From: Gymnothorax reevesii
Taxonomy: Eukaryota > Chordata > Actinopteri > Anguilliformes > Muraenidae
DNA: 64,000 nt
Direction of reading: 5' to 3'
Assembly: GCA_029721435.1 (NCBI GenBank)
Contig: CM056582.1
Coordinates: forward strand, 38,522,611 to 38,586,610
Within the stretch, counting starts at the first letter, position 1; each line of letters opens with the position of its first letter. Position numbers and translations under genes: made by a program. This document shows, in pieces, positions 51,603 to 62,630 of the stretch. The notes beneath the pieces were generated by a model. The model saw only the letters and a program-made list of their open reading frames with translations, had not been told where the DNA came from and did not search any database.

Positions 51603-53930
51603 TAACATAACATAAAATGAGTGGCGAGAATGAGCCGTTCAGCCCAACTAGCTTGCCAGTTTCTTTTTCTATTGTGAATATATCACTTCAGATACTCATT
51701 GACTCAATGGTATCTATCTTTAAGTAAAGCCTGCCCTTGAAAATTCCCAAGGATTCTGCCTCAACAACATGGTCAGACAAGCTATTCCACATCGAAATTC
51801 CTCTTTGGGTGGAAAAATATTTCCTCATATCAGTGCTAAATTTACCCTTGGTCAACTTCCATTTGTGACCCCGAGTTCTACAAACAAAATAAAATGAAGG
51901 AACCCCTTGCGCTTCAGCCCCTCTGTTAGTGGAGGTCGGTGCTCGCTGAAAGGAGGATAAATCTGAATATAAAGAAGAAACTGGAGCACTCAAATCACCA
52001 GTATAATTTATTAAGGTGCGAAGACTGACGTTTTGACGCACTGCATCTACCTCAGATTCAAACATGTATGGTAAATCTGGGACAGCTAAATACCCTCCTA
52101 CACACAGAGAAAAACTTCCCAACGGAAAATAAGGGAACAGGGAGGTAACCATAACATGCCAATACTGTGACCCCATACAAGAAGGAGGTGTTACCTCAAG
52201 AATCACCGTAAATCCACTAACAATCATAGTAAAACAAGATGTAACACAGACAGTGAACAAGGAACTTACAATCCAACATTTTACAGAAAACAAGAAAGGT
52301 TTAACTCTTCATTTAATCCATTTCTTCAAACAAAACTTTGCTTTGCTTTGAAGGAATCCTACATAATGAACTTAGTTGATCCCTTTAACATATTTAAAGA
52401 CCTCAATCAGATCACCCCTGTCTCCTTTCCCTAAAACCAAAGAGATTAAGGATCTTCAGCCTATTCTCATAGCTTTGATCTTATATACCAGGAATTAGCT
52501 TAGTGGCTCTTCTCTGAACTTTTTCTAAAGCCTCTATATCTTTCTTATAGTCCCTAGAACTGTACACAATACTCCAGATGTGGTTTGACAAATGTGTTTT
52601 ACAAGAGAAGTATGATGACCTTGAATTTGGACTCAATATTTGAGTCCCATTTAACTTGAATTTTTGGCAATGTTTCCCAGCATCTGATTTTAACTGCTAC
52701 GATGCAATGGCTAGAACCTGTGAGGGTCTGGTGAACAATCACTCCCAGATCTTTTTCGTGTGGAGCACATTCCAGTTTTAAACCTCCCATGAAGTAAGCC
52801 GATCTAATGTTTTTATTACCTACATGTAGAACTTTACATTTCGCTACATTAAATTTCATTTGCCACATTTCTGCCCAATTCTGGATTCTATCCAAATCAT
52901 CCTGAATCACTTTAGTGGACTCTAAACTATTTGCCAAGCCTCCCAATTTAGTATCATCTGCAAATTTGCTCTCAATCTGCTCTCAATATTCCTATCAAGG
53001 TCATTAAAGTAGATGAGAAACAGCAGGGGTCCCAACACCGATCCCTGGGGGACGCCACTCCCCACCATACCTAGCTCAGATGAGATACCCCTGACCACCA
53101 CTCTGTGTGTTCTGTCCTGTAACCAGTTTTGAATCCACTTCAGAATACCTCCAGTAACTCCAATGGAGCTCATTTTAAAAATGAGTCTTTTCGGCGGCAC
53201 TGTATCAAAAGCTTTCCGAAAATCCAAGTATATGATGTCATAAGCCCTGCTCATAAGTCTTGGTGGCCTCTTCAAAGAATTCCAGAGGGTTTGTCAGGCA
53301 TGACTCTCCCTTACGGAAACCATGTTGGCTATCCCTTAAGATACTGTTACATTCAAGAAATAATTCCAGCTCATATTTTATGATAGATTCCAGTATTTTG
53401 CATGCAATGCAAATTAAACTGGCCTGTAATTTCCTGGCTCAGTACAGTCCCCTTTCTTACATATTGGTATTATATTGCCCTGCTTCCAATCATTTGGTAT
53501 TTCTCCAGTTGCTAAAGACTGTCTGAAGATAGCTGAGAGCGGTTTAAAGATGATCTCCTGAGCACTCTAGTATATAAGCCATCAGGATCTGCCGCCTTAT
53601 CTGCTTTTAGTTTATGCAACTTGTCTAATACTTCGTTATCCCAAACCTCAATTTCCGCTAAATAATCTTGAGCATTGGACATGCCCTCTGGCCAAATGAA
53701 AACTCACCCCAAGGTAAAATTCTCAACAAAGTAACTGTTTAAAGTATCCACAATATCCTTGTTATCATATAGCAGTGATCCATCTTTATTCTTTATGTAC
53801 TTAACCTCCTCTTTGTCTTTTCTTTTTCTGCTACAGTACTGAAAGAAGCACTTAGGATTAGTTTTGCTGCTTCTGCAATTTGTCTTTCATACAGTCTTCT
53901 AGCATGGTTATGTGTCTGAGTGACATGGGG
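51603..53930 (-). pseudogene. CR1-like LINE, 5'-truncated reverse transcriptase gene
   Basis: From 53930 downward on the minus strand: LYERQIAEAAK linker, then KADKAADPDGLYTRVL, then YDIIYLDFRKAFDTVP (RT block), GVTGGILKWIQNWLQDRTHRV, GSGVPQGSVLGPLLFLIYFN, FADD (52953-52964, in a shifted frame), IQNWAEMWQMKFNVAKCKVL and the C-terminal RGHKWKLTKGKF, GISMWNSLSDHVVEAESL. This is the CR1/jockey-type RT order. A (TTATG)-like tail lies at 51603-51620, where the Tc1 element inserted. The 5' part is absent; the break adjoins the Gmr1-like LTR at 53961. Confidence 0.82.
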
Positions 53931-53960
53931 CTTTGTGACGACAGGGAACAATAAGCAGGA

Positions 53961-54446
53961 GTTATGGCCCCAATTTGTTATAACATATATGGCAGCAAGG
54001 GATGACAGACAAAATTTTAAAACTTAAACAGGTTAAATTAAACAAAGACTTTTATCTAATCTACTATCTACTCTACTGACCAAGATTGATATATATACAA
54101 CAAAGAAAATTTACAGTCCCTTTGGTTGGGCTGCTTGGTGATGTTCCCGGTGAGGAAAATGCTCCAACACAGGCAAAAATCCACAAAAAGCTACACAGGT
54201 CTTGAAAAGAGTGACAGGTCTGGTCAAATGTATCCTTCTGCTTGCAATTTCTCCTACTACTCCACTCCCTCAATTTTCCTCCTTATATACCTCCTTTTGC
54301 AGACCCCTCCCACATTTAGACCTCTTTTTTTTAATTCAGTGGGACTTGTCCCAGACATGCCCAAAACATGCCCAAACCTAGCTCCAGGCTGGGTCTAACA
54401 TAAGAAAGGTCAGTACTGCCATCTAGTGGCTTCTATTCGCATTACA
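53961..54446 (-). repeat. 3' LTR of Gmr1-like copy 3
   Basis: On the minus strand it begins TGTAATGCGAATAG (54446) and ends GGGGCCATAAC, matching 61818-62301 almost throughout. A purine-rich GGAATGGAGG precedes it. The terminal base or two are changed compared with the other LTR. Confidence 0.85.
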
Positions 54447-54586
54447 CCTCCATTCCAAAAGGGAAAAATTTTGACTAATAAAGGCAAAATTTTTCTTTTC
54501 AATACAAAAATGGTTAAGTAGACACTTGTGCATACATATATACATATAATACAATATGCTAATAAACATGTGATATATACACATAC

Positions 54587-55040
54587 TCAAACAAGGGTTA
54601 AGCAATCAGCAATTACATTGTCAGTACCCTTTACATGCTTAAGTTCCAAGTCAAACTCCTGTAAAATCAAACTCCAATTCAACAATCTCCGATTCTTGTT
54701 TTTCATCTTACTCAAAAACATTAATGGATTGTGGTCAGTATACACAATCATTGGGTTTAGCCCTGTACAAACATAAACCTCAAAGTGTTGTAAGGATAGA
54801 ACCAGAGCCAACAGCTCCTTCTCAATCGTGGAATAGTTCCTTTGGTAGCGATTGAACTTCCTGGAGAAGTATGCCACAGTATACTCAATGTCATCAGAGT
54901 CACTTCTCTGTAGGAGCACAGATCCACAAGCTTGGTCGCCAGCGTCGACCGCGATGGAAAACGGTTTATTGAAGTCAGGAGATTTGAGCACGGGGAAGTG
55001 ACACAGCAGAGACTTGGCATGCATCATCCCAGTGAACTTT
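54587..55040 (-). pseudogene. pol: Gmr1-like copy 3 RNase H
   Basis: The open 146-codon frame (55027-54587) has FSIAVDAGDQACGSVLLQ (Asp), VAYFSRKFNRYQRNYSTIEKE (Glu), LALVLSLQHFEVYV, MIVYTDHNPLMFL (Asp), NWSLILQEFDLELKHV and VKGTDNVIADCLT. It is a complete gypsy-type RNase H closing the polyprotein. It parallels 46583-47032 of copy 2 residue by residue over most of its length. Confidence 0.9.
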
Positions 55041-56060
55041 ACGCCTTTTTCAGTTGGTTGGTGAGACTGAGACCAATCTCAGCAAAGTTCTTGCAGAACT
55101 TGCGGTAGTACCCGATCATTCCATGGAAGCGGCGCAAAGCTTTTTTGTTGTCAGGAACTGGAAAGTCCATGATGGCTTGGACGTTAGCATTTTATGGGTA
55201 CCACCTTACCCTGGCCTATGACGTAGCCAAGATAGGTGACAGTAGCACAACTAAAGTCAGTCTTGTTCAGGTTAACAGTCAGGTTAGCCTAGGTCAGGCG
55301 CTGGAACAACATCTCTACATCCTTTAGAGTCACTCCATGTGATCAGGTCATCGATGTACGCACCCGTGTGTGGCAATCCGGCGGTTATAGACTGTATCAT
55401 CCTTTGGAACGTGGCTGGGGCATTTTTCATGCCAAAGGGTAGGACTTCATACTGGTACAACCCAGATGGTGTGGCAAAAGCAGAGATGCTCTTGGCACAC
55501 TCAGTTAAAGGCACGCACCAGTAACCCTTCAATAAATCAATCTTGGTCAGAAACTTTGCTTGCCCTACTCCATCAATACAATCATCAATCATTGCGTATT
55601 GGAAACGCATCATTTCTAGTTACAGCATTGACTTTGCGATAATCTGTACAGAATGTAGAACTTCCATCAGGTTTTGGAACTAGCACACAGGGTGAACTCC
55701 AATCTGAGTTGGAGGGTCTGATAATATCATGTTCTAACATGTACTGAACCTCTTTCTCAGCAATCTTTCTCTTTTCAGGATTCATCCGGTATGGATGCTG
55801 TTTTAATGGTTTGGCATCACCAACATCTACATCATGAGAAGCTATAGAAACTCTTTGGAACATCAGGAAATAGATCTTTATATTTCTTGATCAACCTCTC
55901 AAACTGATCTTTCTGTGAGGGTTCTAAGTGCTGGAGTTTTACATCAAGATTTTGCAACACTTCAGAATTTGACAATTTACATGAAAGAACTTCAGCTTTA
56001 ATTCTAGGTTCATCATCTTGAAACTCCCCCTCATTTCGACCGTAGGAGAATCTGAAGTGA
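55041..56060 (-). pseudogene. pol: Gmr1-like copy 3 reverse transcriptase
   Basis: Minus-strand frames 56080-55832, 55863-55585 and 55613-55284 give KLQHLEPSQKDQFERLIKKY, LFPDVPK, then SHDVDVGDAKPLKQHPYRMN, IIRPSNSDWSSPCVLVPKPD, FCTDYRKVNAVTR, FLTKIDLLKGYWCVPLTE, FATPSGLYQYEVLPFGMKNA and GAYIDDLITWSD, with YIDD at 55347-55358. The connection to 55041 is broken. It shows the region (HDVDVGDAKP) that is split in copy 2, so it fixes that insertion point. Frameshifts near 55600 and 55850 disrupt it. Confidence 0.88.
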
Positions 56061-56653
56061 CAGCTGCACAGAGGTGTCAAAAGTATTCAGATTCATTACT
56101 TGAGTAGAAGTATAGATAATGGGGTTTAAAAAGACTTTTGTAGAAGTGAAAGTGTCAACTCAAGCTTTTTACTCAAGTAGAAGTATAAAAGTACTGGCTT
56201 CAAAAACTACTTAAAAGTATAAAAGTAAAAGTAATAAGAAAAAATGCCATTAAGGACGAAACCAGCTTAGGCCGCGTGCCAGAGAGGCCTATAGTACACT
56301 ACCCCACTTTCAAATAATGCACCATTTTTCCAAATGCCATGACGACTAATGCCATGTTAAAATGTTAATGTTGAAAAATTTGTGATGCACTAGGCTACCC
56401 TTTTCAGCCTCATATGCCCATTGAAAATGAATGCATTTCAGTACAATGAAAATGCATTCAAGAACAATGTGTACTACCAAAAATGAATCATTAGACTAAC
56501 GGTCTAATGATTTATTTTTGGTACTACTGAGCATTAAAATGCGTTTCATGGAGCAGATAACACGATGACTAGTGGTATGCCTAAGTATTGTATTGGTGCA
56601 AAAAGTCAAACTTCAGAGGCGTTTTCAATAACCTTTATTGGTTATTGGTTATT

Positions 56654-56856
56654 ATCCCCCGCCAACACAAAGTGGGAGGGGGATATAGGTTTGACCTCCG
56701 TGCGTCCGTCCGTCCGTGTGTGCGTCCGTCCGAGATAAAGGGGACGGCTTTACTCAGAAACTACTACAGATACAGTAACCAAATTTGGTGTGTAGCTTCA
56801 GACCATAAAGGCCTTGATTGAGTTCGAAAATGAGAAGCGCACGATTGGCGGGGGAT
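56654..56856. mobile_element. 203-bp element with 11-bp inverted ends
   Basis: It begins ATCCCCCGCCA and ends TGGCGGGGGAT, exact 11-bp inverted ends. It contains a CGTCCGTC-type run (56701-56732) and the block AAATTTGGTGTGTAGCTTC. The superfamily is not identified. No obvious target duplication. Confidence 0.6.
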
Positions 56857-57438
56857 GTTGGAGACCATATCGACTTGTTTTTATTATTATTACATCAGGC
56901 TACAGGTGTTTCAAAATTTTCTGAAGGGGTCAAGCCAGAGGCACTTGTGGGCGATTCCATGCCACTTCAACCAGTTATAAAAAAATAAATAAATAAAAAA
57001 ATAAAACAGGGTGGAGTCCACACAGAGTCTGTTCAATATGGTGGCTTTTTTTAAAATCTTACAATATTTCTCAGTTTTTACTGTGACACGTGCTTTGTAA
57101 ATTTAAAGGAACAATAAGCAAGTAACTCTTCAAACAGTACATACAGTATAATGTGCTTGTAATGCCATCATTGTTCATTGTGTGTGTGTGTGCGCGTGCA
57201 TGCGTGTGTGTGTGTGCGCACCAGGCGCGTGCAAAATTCAAAACTGAATTGAGAATTGCTCTAGAACTTCCACTTCATGCAATTCCAATTCATGAATTAA
57301 ATTGAGAAACTTTAAAATTCTAAATTTTGCCCAAGCCTGGTGTGAACGAATGCATGTGTGCGATTTTTTGAGTGTGCGTGTGTTTGTGTGCGCGTGTGTC
57401 AGGGTCTACATCATTTAAGCACAGTACATGCAACAAAG

Positions 57439-57699
57439 TTACCAATAGGCCTTGTTCAGCTGCAAAAGCAGCTGGTTCTCAAAGTTCTTTGAGCCAATGC
57501 AGGCTCTTCTTGGCCTGAAGATCAGCCCTGCAACACTAAACAGCCTTTCACAGGCTGCTGAGGCAGGGAGTGCCGTATTAAGCTTAAGTAATAGCTGGAA
57601 CACAGCGGGGAAGGACTTCAGTACCTCCATTGTGTCTCCTGGGCACCCCAGGTATGCGTCCAGCTGCTTGGTCGTTTCAAAAGGGCCGGACTTCTTCAA
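57439..57699 (-). pseudogene. hAT transposase C-terminal dimerisation region
   Basis: The 86-codon frame reads VFQLLLKLNTALPASAACER, LFSVAGLIFRPRRACIGS, NFENQLLLQLNKAYW. The pattern A-S-x-x-C-E-R-x-F-S and the following R-R-x-x-L/I region are the hallmark of the hAT C-terminal dimerisation domain. No catalytic core upstream was found before the BED finger at 58161-58439, so the middle of the gene is missing or too decayed. Confidence 0.85.
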
Positions 57700-58160
57700 T
57701 GAAGAAAATAAGTCTTCTTCCTCAGAGGAATGGGAGCCCTCACTGACGTGATTCTTGGTTTGACCATCAAGGTGGCTTCTGATATAGTCAAGGCCTGCAG
57801 AATTAAAAAAAATAATAATAATCAGGCCAAATTACACCATAACAGTATTGTAATTTAGCCATGATTACATGCAAAGCTAAATGCATCCAACAGGTTGCTA
57901 CCCTGCAAACAAAGCCCCACTGCATTACTGCAAACACAGAACACGCTTTATCAACCAGCTGTAACGTTAGACTACAGCTTTGCACAATTAACTTATATCG
58001 ATTGCATGCAGCATTAACGTTAGCTCAAATAACATTTGGTTTAAGTCTCATTTCAAATCTCACACAGAGCCCACCAAATGAACTTGCAACGTTAAATCAT
58101 AGCCTACTGCAAGCAAAGCATGGCATGTACCAAGCCATAGCAAACATTGCAAATTTACCT

Positions 58161-58439
58161 TTAGCACATTACTAGGTTACCACAATGTTTTATCAATTGA
58201 CTGATAATCACAAACTTGCAGCTTACCTCCAAGTGTTTTTTCAAATTAGATGGCGAGTTTTTGAATGCCATTATCTCGTGGTATTTGGATGCGCAGAGCT
58301 TACATCGCATTCGGTAGGAGTTGTTTTTGGATCCAGCGATTTCAAAAAATTCTTCCAGGTACGGCCAGGGATGTAGAATGCTTGGCTTGTCGTTGTCTTC
58401 CTGGCTACCAGCCTCCTCGCTGGTGCTTGCTTGGGACAT
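58161..58439 (-). pseudogene. hAT transposase N-terminal BED-type zinc finger
   Basis: The frame starts MSQASTSEEAGSQEDNDKPS and continues HPWPYLEEFFEI, then MRCKLCASKYHEI, then SPSNLKKHLEVSC, giving the C-x2-C ... H pattern of a BED finger that binds the transposon ends. After CKF a splice-like or broken end occurs (about 58225). With 57439-57699 it frames an internally deleted transposase. Confidence 0.75.
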
Positions 58440-58850
58440 TCACTGGGCTTCTCTTCACTACTACTGGCAACTTCGCACTAAATGCACGAGTCCAAGTATG
58501 CACTGCAACCACATGTGTCTCTTGCTTGCATATAACTGATTTGTATTCGTCATTCATGTGCAGGGGCAAAGGATCGCGTACAAACCAATAGGGTGTCAGA
58601 ATTGTATGTGTTTATACTTCTCACCCAATCACAATCTCATTGACTCTATCCGGATGGCGCGATTTATTTGGATCTTTTTTTTTTGAACAATGGAAAAAAA
58701 ACAGTCTAAATGAAATGAGAGTAACAAGGCTGTTTTAAAAATGTAAGGAGTAGAAAGTACCGATAATTGCGTGAAAAAATAAGGAGTAGAAGTGAAAAGT
58801 TGCCTGAAAAATAATTACTCCAGTAAAATACAGATACCTAAAAATTCTAC

Positions 58851-59680
58851 TTAAGTAAGGTAACTAAGTATTTGTACTTTGTTACTTGACACCTCTGCAG
58901 CTGCAACCCTAGCATTTCTCTCATGATAAGGCTTCAGCATGTTAATGTGACACAACTGTTTTGGCTTTCTCCTATCTGGAGTCTTCACAATGTAATTGAG
59001 ATCATTGAGTTTTGTTAGAATTTTATACGGACCATGAAATATAGCCTGCAATGGATTGGACTGCAAGGGAAACAACACAAGAACCTTATCTCCTGGTTTA
59101 AACTCACGGCTTCTAGCCTCATGATCATACCAAGTTTTCATTTTTCCCTGACTTGATTTCAAGTTCTCTTTGGCTAGGTCACAAGCTGCATGCAATCTTT
59201 CCTTGAACTTGCTAACATAGTCTAACAGACTGATATGCAGTTCTTTCTCTTGCCATTGTTCACTCAACAATAGCAAAGGTCCTCTCACTTAATGGCCAAA
59301 CACTAGCTCAAACGGACTGAATCCAGTAGACTCCTGCACTGCTTCTCTAGCTGGAAACAGCAGCAAATGAACACCTTCATCCCAGTCTTTCTCATGGTCA
59401 TAACAATAAGTCCTTATCATTGTCTTGAGAGTGGAATATAACCGCTCTAAGGCACCTTGCCTCTCTGGATGATAGGTGCTAGAAAGAATCTGCTTCGCAC
59501 CTAGTTCACACATAACCTGCTGAAATAATCCAGAAGTGAAATTGCTACCTTAGTCTGACTGAATTTCCATGGGAAGGCCAAACAACGTTAAAAACTTTAT
59601 CAAAGCCTTCGAGATTGCAGTTGCCTTGATGTTACGTAGAGGTATGGCTTCAGGGAATCTGGTTGATGCACACATGATTG
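58851..59680 (-). pseudogene. Gmr1-like copy 3 integrase, C-terminal two thirds
   Basis: Frames 59513-59289 and 59288-58906 read GAKQILSSTYHPERQGALER (catalytic Glu near 59460), DWDEGVHLLLFPAREAVQES, GFSPFELVFGH, then KEFKPGDKV-type text (REFKPGDKVLVLFPLQ), IFHGPYKILTKLNDLNY and LCHINMLKPYHERN. Upstream, 59520-59680 still reads integrase core with a stop near 59550. The last part of the frame (below 58905) is hAT sequence, not gene. Position before RT fits the Gmr1-like order. Confidence 0.85.
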
Positions 59681-60062
59681 TCAACAAGTACTGATTTCCA
59701 GATCTAGTTTTGGGTAATGGACTAACCAATCAACAATGACCTTCAAGAAGGGCTCCCCAAATGCTGGGATAGGCTGCAATGGAGGTACAGGTGGGTCGAA
59801 CTGATGTTTTCCAACTACCTGACAAGTGTGACAGGTTTTGCAAAAGTTGGAAACGTCTTTCCGAAGCCCGGGCCAGAAGAAGTGTTTCATGATCTTATCA
59901 ACAGTCTTGTTAACTCCAAGATGACCTCCTAAAGGTAAACTATGAGCCATTGTTAAGATCTCATTCCTGTAGACCTTCGGAACAACAATTTGCCTAACCA
60001 CTGCCCAATCTGCATTGGCAGAGATATCAGGAGGGCGCCACTTCCGCATTAACACTCCATCC
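59681..60062 (-). pseudogene. Gmr1-like copy 3 integrase, zinc-binding and first catalytic region
   Basis: The open frame 60055-59681 has WAVVRQIVVPKVYRNEI, AHSLPLGGHLGVNKTVDKIM (two His), HFFWPGLRKDV, FCKTCHTCQVVGK (two Cys), then PAFGEPFLKVIVDWL, where the first catalytic Asp lies (VIVDW). It parallels 24929-25250 of copy 2. A frameshift near 59715 leads to the next piece. A short retroposon-like tail at 60065-60150 separates it from the protease. Confidence 0.85.
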
Positions 60063-60064
60063 TT

Positions 60065-60150
60065 GGGATAATAATAATAATAATAATAATATGTTTATTT
60101 CGCACATGTGTACATTACACATGGCAATTTAAAAGTGAGTAAATAAATAC
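60065..60150 (-). repeat. Short non-LTR 3' tail insert
   Basis: On the minus strand: AATTGCCATGTGTAATG, then AAATAAAC, then an (ATT)n run. A polyadenylation signal followed by a short tandem tail is typical of a LINE or SINE 3' end. It breaks the protease-integrase linker of Gmr1-like copy 3. Confidence 0.55.
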
Positions 60151-60850
60151 CCAACAGGAACTGTGTCTATTTCTTTATCAGGAAGGGCTCTCCTCTTTTG
60201 TGCACAAATTTCAAGATCATTAGTTTGCTCCTCAATCAACTGCTTTCTGGACAGAGACAAGTCTCTGGACGCATCAGAATCACCAAACCCATCTGGCTGG
60301 CTGAACAAAGAACTGATAAAAGTATCTGATAAGTCCTCAAACGGAGAAACCATAGTAGGCCGAACAGAGTCATGAGGCGAACCACCTGAGTCCTGACTAT
60401 TCAATGTGCTGGACGGCACCACATCATCTTCTTCTTTAGCCTTCTTGGCCATAGCACGAGTCACTGCACAGGTAGGATACAGAGATGTGTCTTCATCGCC
60501 ATCTTCAGTGCTCGGCTGTGAAGGAAGATGTACAGGGGAAACTCCATTGCCCCCAGCAAGGTCATTGCCTAGCAACAGAGAAACACCCTTGATAGGTAGA
60601 CTTGACATAAGTCCCACCTTTATCTGTCCTGTAACTAAATCTGACTTCAAGAATACAGAGTGCAGGGGTACAGATACAGTCCTCCCTTCAATACCTTGTA
60701 CAAGTATGAAATCCCCTGAAGCGGTCTCATCACGTAACTCCAATGAGTCCATTAACAAAAGTGACTGAGAAGCTCCGGTATCCCTTAGGATATATATGGG
60801 GACAGGAGGAGAATGCTCATTCAGAGCCACAAATCCCTTTTACTGAGTTG
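60151..60850 (-). pseudogene. Gmr1-like copy 3 aspartic protease and linker
   Basis: The frame from 60830 reads PVPIYILRDTGASQSLLL with D-T-G at 60774-60782, VQGIEGRTVSVPLHSVFLKS, GVSLLLGNDLAGG and then a long acidic linker (DTSLYPTCAVTRAMAKKAK, SLSRKQLIEEQ). The same linker blocks occur in copy 2 at 24560-24790. The upstream join to Gag at about 60850-60860 removes the end of capsid and the zinc knuckle. Confidence 0.88.
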
Positions 60851-61658
60851 AAATCATCCTTGACCTCCATAGAAGTACACCAGGGCTCAAAGCAAACCTG
60901 CTTCTCGTTAGCAAATTCCACATAAGTCTGATTGTCAGATTTCTTCAGACCCCTGAATTTCTGTCAGTAAGCCTCTGGAACCAGCTAATCAGCTCTCAAA
61001 ATAACCTTTTGACAACCTCATAATCAGAGGAATCATCTGCAGTCAAAGCCGAATAGGCTTGTTGAGCTTTACCCTTGAGGACAGTTTGCAACAACAGAGG
61101 CCAGTGTTCCTTTGGCCACTGACAACTCTTAGCTACCTTTTCAAAACACTGGAAATAGTTGTCAACATCCTTTTCTGCGAATGGAGGCACCAGTTTTACC
61201 TCCTGGCTAGCCCAAAATTTATTTTCAGTTGCTATATTTATTTTTAGCTGCTCCATTTGGAGCCTTTCTTCTCTATCGAATCTCTGTAAATCGAAATCTC
61301 TCTGTCTTGCTAATTTTTCTAACTCAAACTGTCTTTGTTTCTCTCTTTCTTCCCCCTCAAATTCTCTTTGTTTTTCTCTTTCCTCCCTTTCTTTCTCTCT
61401 TTCCTCCCTTTCGATCTCTAGCAGTTTTAGTTTAAGTTCAATTTCTAAGTTTGGATTTTCCCATGGAAACTGTTCCAGATCTCCTGGTGCATTCACATTT
61501 TCTTCAATGTAATATTCAACAATCTCTCTAGCCAGTCTTGCTTTCCGCATAGCTGGTTTTACCTCTGTCAGCTCTAAATGTCTGCATATTTCTAGCAGTT
61601 CTGTCTTTTTAAAAGACTTCAAAACCTCTACGGTTGGTGATGCCAGGAAATCATCCAT
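60851..61658 (-). pseudogene. gag: Gmr1-like copy 3 Gag, with SCAN-like remnant
   Basis: The likely start is MDDFLASPTVEVL at 61658, following a TA microsatellite that is also open but not protein-like. The 220 codons to 60996 include a long Glu/Arg/Gln-rich coiled coil (EREEREKEREEREKQ), then VKLVPPFAEKDVDNYFQCFE, HWPLLLQTVLKGKAQQAYSAL. After a stop at 60996 shifted frames continue LVPEAY and QTYVEFANEKQ, FEPWC, the SCAN-like half corresponding to 23590-23700 of copy 2. A deletion follows, so capsid end and nucleocapsid are lost. Confidence 0.82.
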
Positions 61659-61680
61659 TGCTGTTGATCTTATACACTGC

Positions 61681-61725
<45 letters not shown>
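61681..61725. repeat. (TA)n microsatellite
   Basis: A run of about 22 TA units between the primer site region and gag of Gmr1-like copy 3. It creates a Tyr-Ile repeat in the minus-strand frame that should not be read as protein. Confidence 0.95.
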
Positions 61726-61727
<2 letters not shown>

Positions 61728-61792
61728 AAAATTCAAAAAACTATTTTACAATTTGAAATGTTAGATTTTCAATAAATGACTCACACAATTGT

Positions 61793-61816
61793 CTATCCCG
61801 GACTTGAGCCCCCAAT
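61793..61816 (-). promoter_or_regulatory. Primer-binding-like site of Gmr1-like copy 3
   Basis: The minus strand reads TTGGGGGCTCAAGTCCGGG just inside the 5' LTR. It resembles the tRNA-Pro type site but with an AA between GCTC and GTCC. The site differs from the tRNA-Gln-like one of copy 2. Confidence 0.5.
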
Positions 61817-61817
61817 T

Positions 61818-62301
61818 TGTTATGGCCCCAATTTGTTGTAACATATATGACAGCAAGGGATGACAGACAAAATTTTAAAACTTAAACAGGTTTAATTAAA
61901 GAAAGACTTTTAACTAATCTACTATCTACTCTACTGTCCAAGATTGATATATACAACAAAAAAAAATATTTACAGTCCCTTTGGTTGGGCTACTTGGTGA
62001 TGTTCCCGGTGAGGAAAATGCTCCAACACAAGCAAAAATCCACAAAAAGCTACACAGGTCTTGAAAAGAGTGACAGGTCTGGTCAAATGTATCCTTCTGC
62101 TTGCAATTTCTCCTACTACTCCACTCCCTCAATTTTCCTCTTTATATACTCTTTTGCAGACCCCTCCCACATTTAGACCTCTTTTTTAATTCACTGGGAC
62201 TTGTCCCTGACATGCCCAAAACATGCCCAAACCCAGCTTCAGTCTGGGCTTAACATAAGAACGGTCAATACTGCCATCTAATGGCTGCTATTCGCATTAC
62301 A
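61818..62301 (-). repeat. 5' LTR of Gmr1-like copy 3
   Basis: On the minus strand it runs TGTAATGCGAATAG (62301) to GGGGCCATAACA (61818), 484 bp, matching 53961-54446. A TATA-like TATATAAA box lies on the minus strand near 62142. Confidence 0.88.
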
Positions 62302-62630
62302 CAGGTCTCTGTTAAAGCGAGGGTGGTGACTATCACAGTTCTCCCCTGTGAACATCTTTATCTGCCCTGGTCATGTCTTTTATGCAACTGCACCTTAACT
62401 CATCTGTTTAAATATTCTGAAACTCTCGTCGTGTCAAACCGTTCTCATATGTTCATCATGCTATTGTAAAATGACTTATGCTCAAATCTCTGGATTTGCA
62501 TGTACAGTAATTCAGCAAGAGTTTTTCATGACCACTGCATCATATTAATACATCCTCTTGGCATGTTTGGTATTTTTTTATTCAGAATAATTCAAGGAGT
62601 TTGATGGAACATGTTTCATACCAACTAAAA
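62302..62630. other. No recognised feature
   Basis: Between the Gmr1-like LTR and the LINE tail. Short frames only, no repeat or motif recognised. Confidence 0.3.

Larger units (their letters stand above)
56069..58897 (-). mobile_element. hAT transposon with 8-bp duplication
   Basis: The ends are CAGAGGTGTCAA (56069) and TTGACACCTCTG (58897), with CAGCTGCA on both sides (56061-56068 and 58898-58905). Subterminal ACTTAAGTA/ACTCAAGTAG-type blocks occur near both ends. On the minus strand it carries the first and last parts of a hAT transposase. Inside it lies a 203-bp MITE (56654-56856) and a TG/CG microsatellite (57181-57225). It separates the integrase and RT of Gmr1-like copy 3. Confidence 0.92.
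53961..62301 (-). mobile_element. Gmr1-like retrotransposon copy 3 (minus strand)
   Basis: LTRs at 61818-62301 (5') and 53961-54446 (3') enclose, on the minus strand, gag, protease, integrase, RT and RNase H in that order, again with integrase before RT. CCTG lies outside each LTR on the minus strand (62302-62305 and about 53956-53959), a probable 4-bp duplication. A hAT (56069-58897) separates integrase from RT, and a short tail-like insert (60065-60150) separates protease from integrase. The 5' LTR is followed by a 16-bp repeat of its own end and a TA microsatellite. Confidence 0.88.

Noticed and set aside
61159..61512. Plus-strand Ser/Leu-rich ORF of 117 codons
   Set aside because: Antisense of the coiled coil in the minus-strand Gag of Gmr1-like copy 3.
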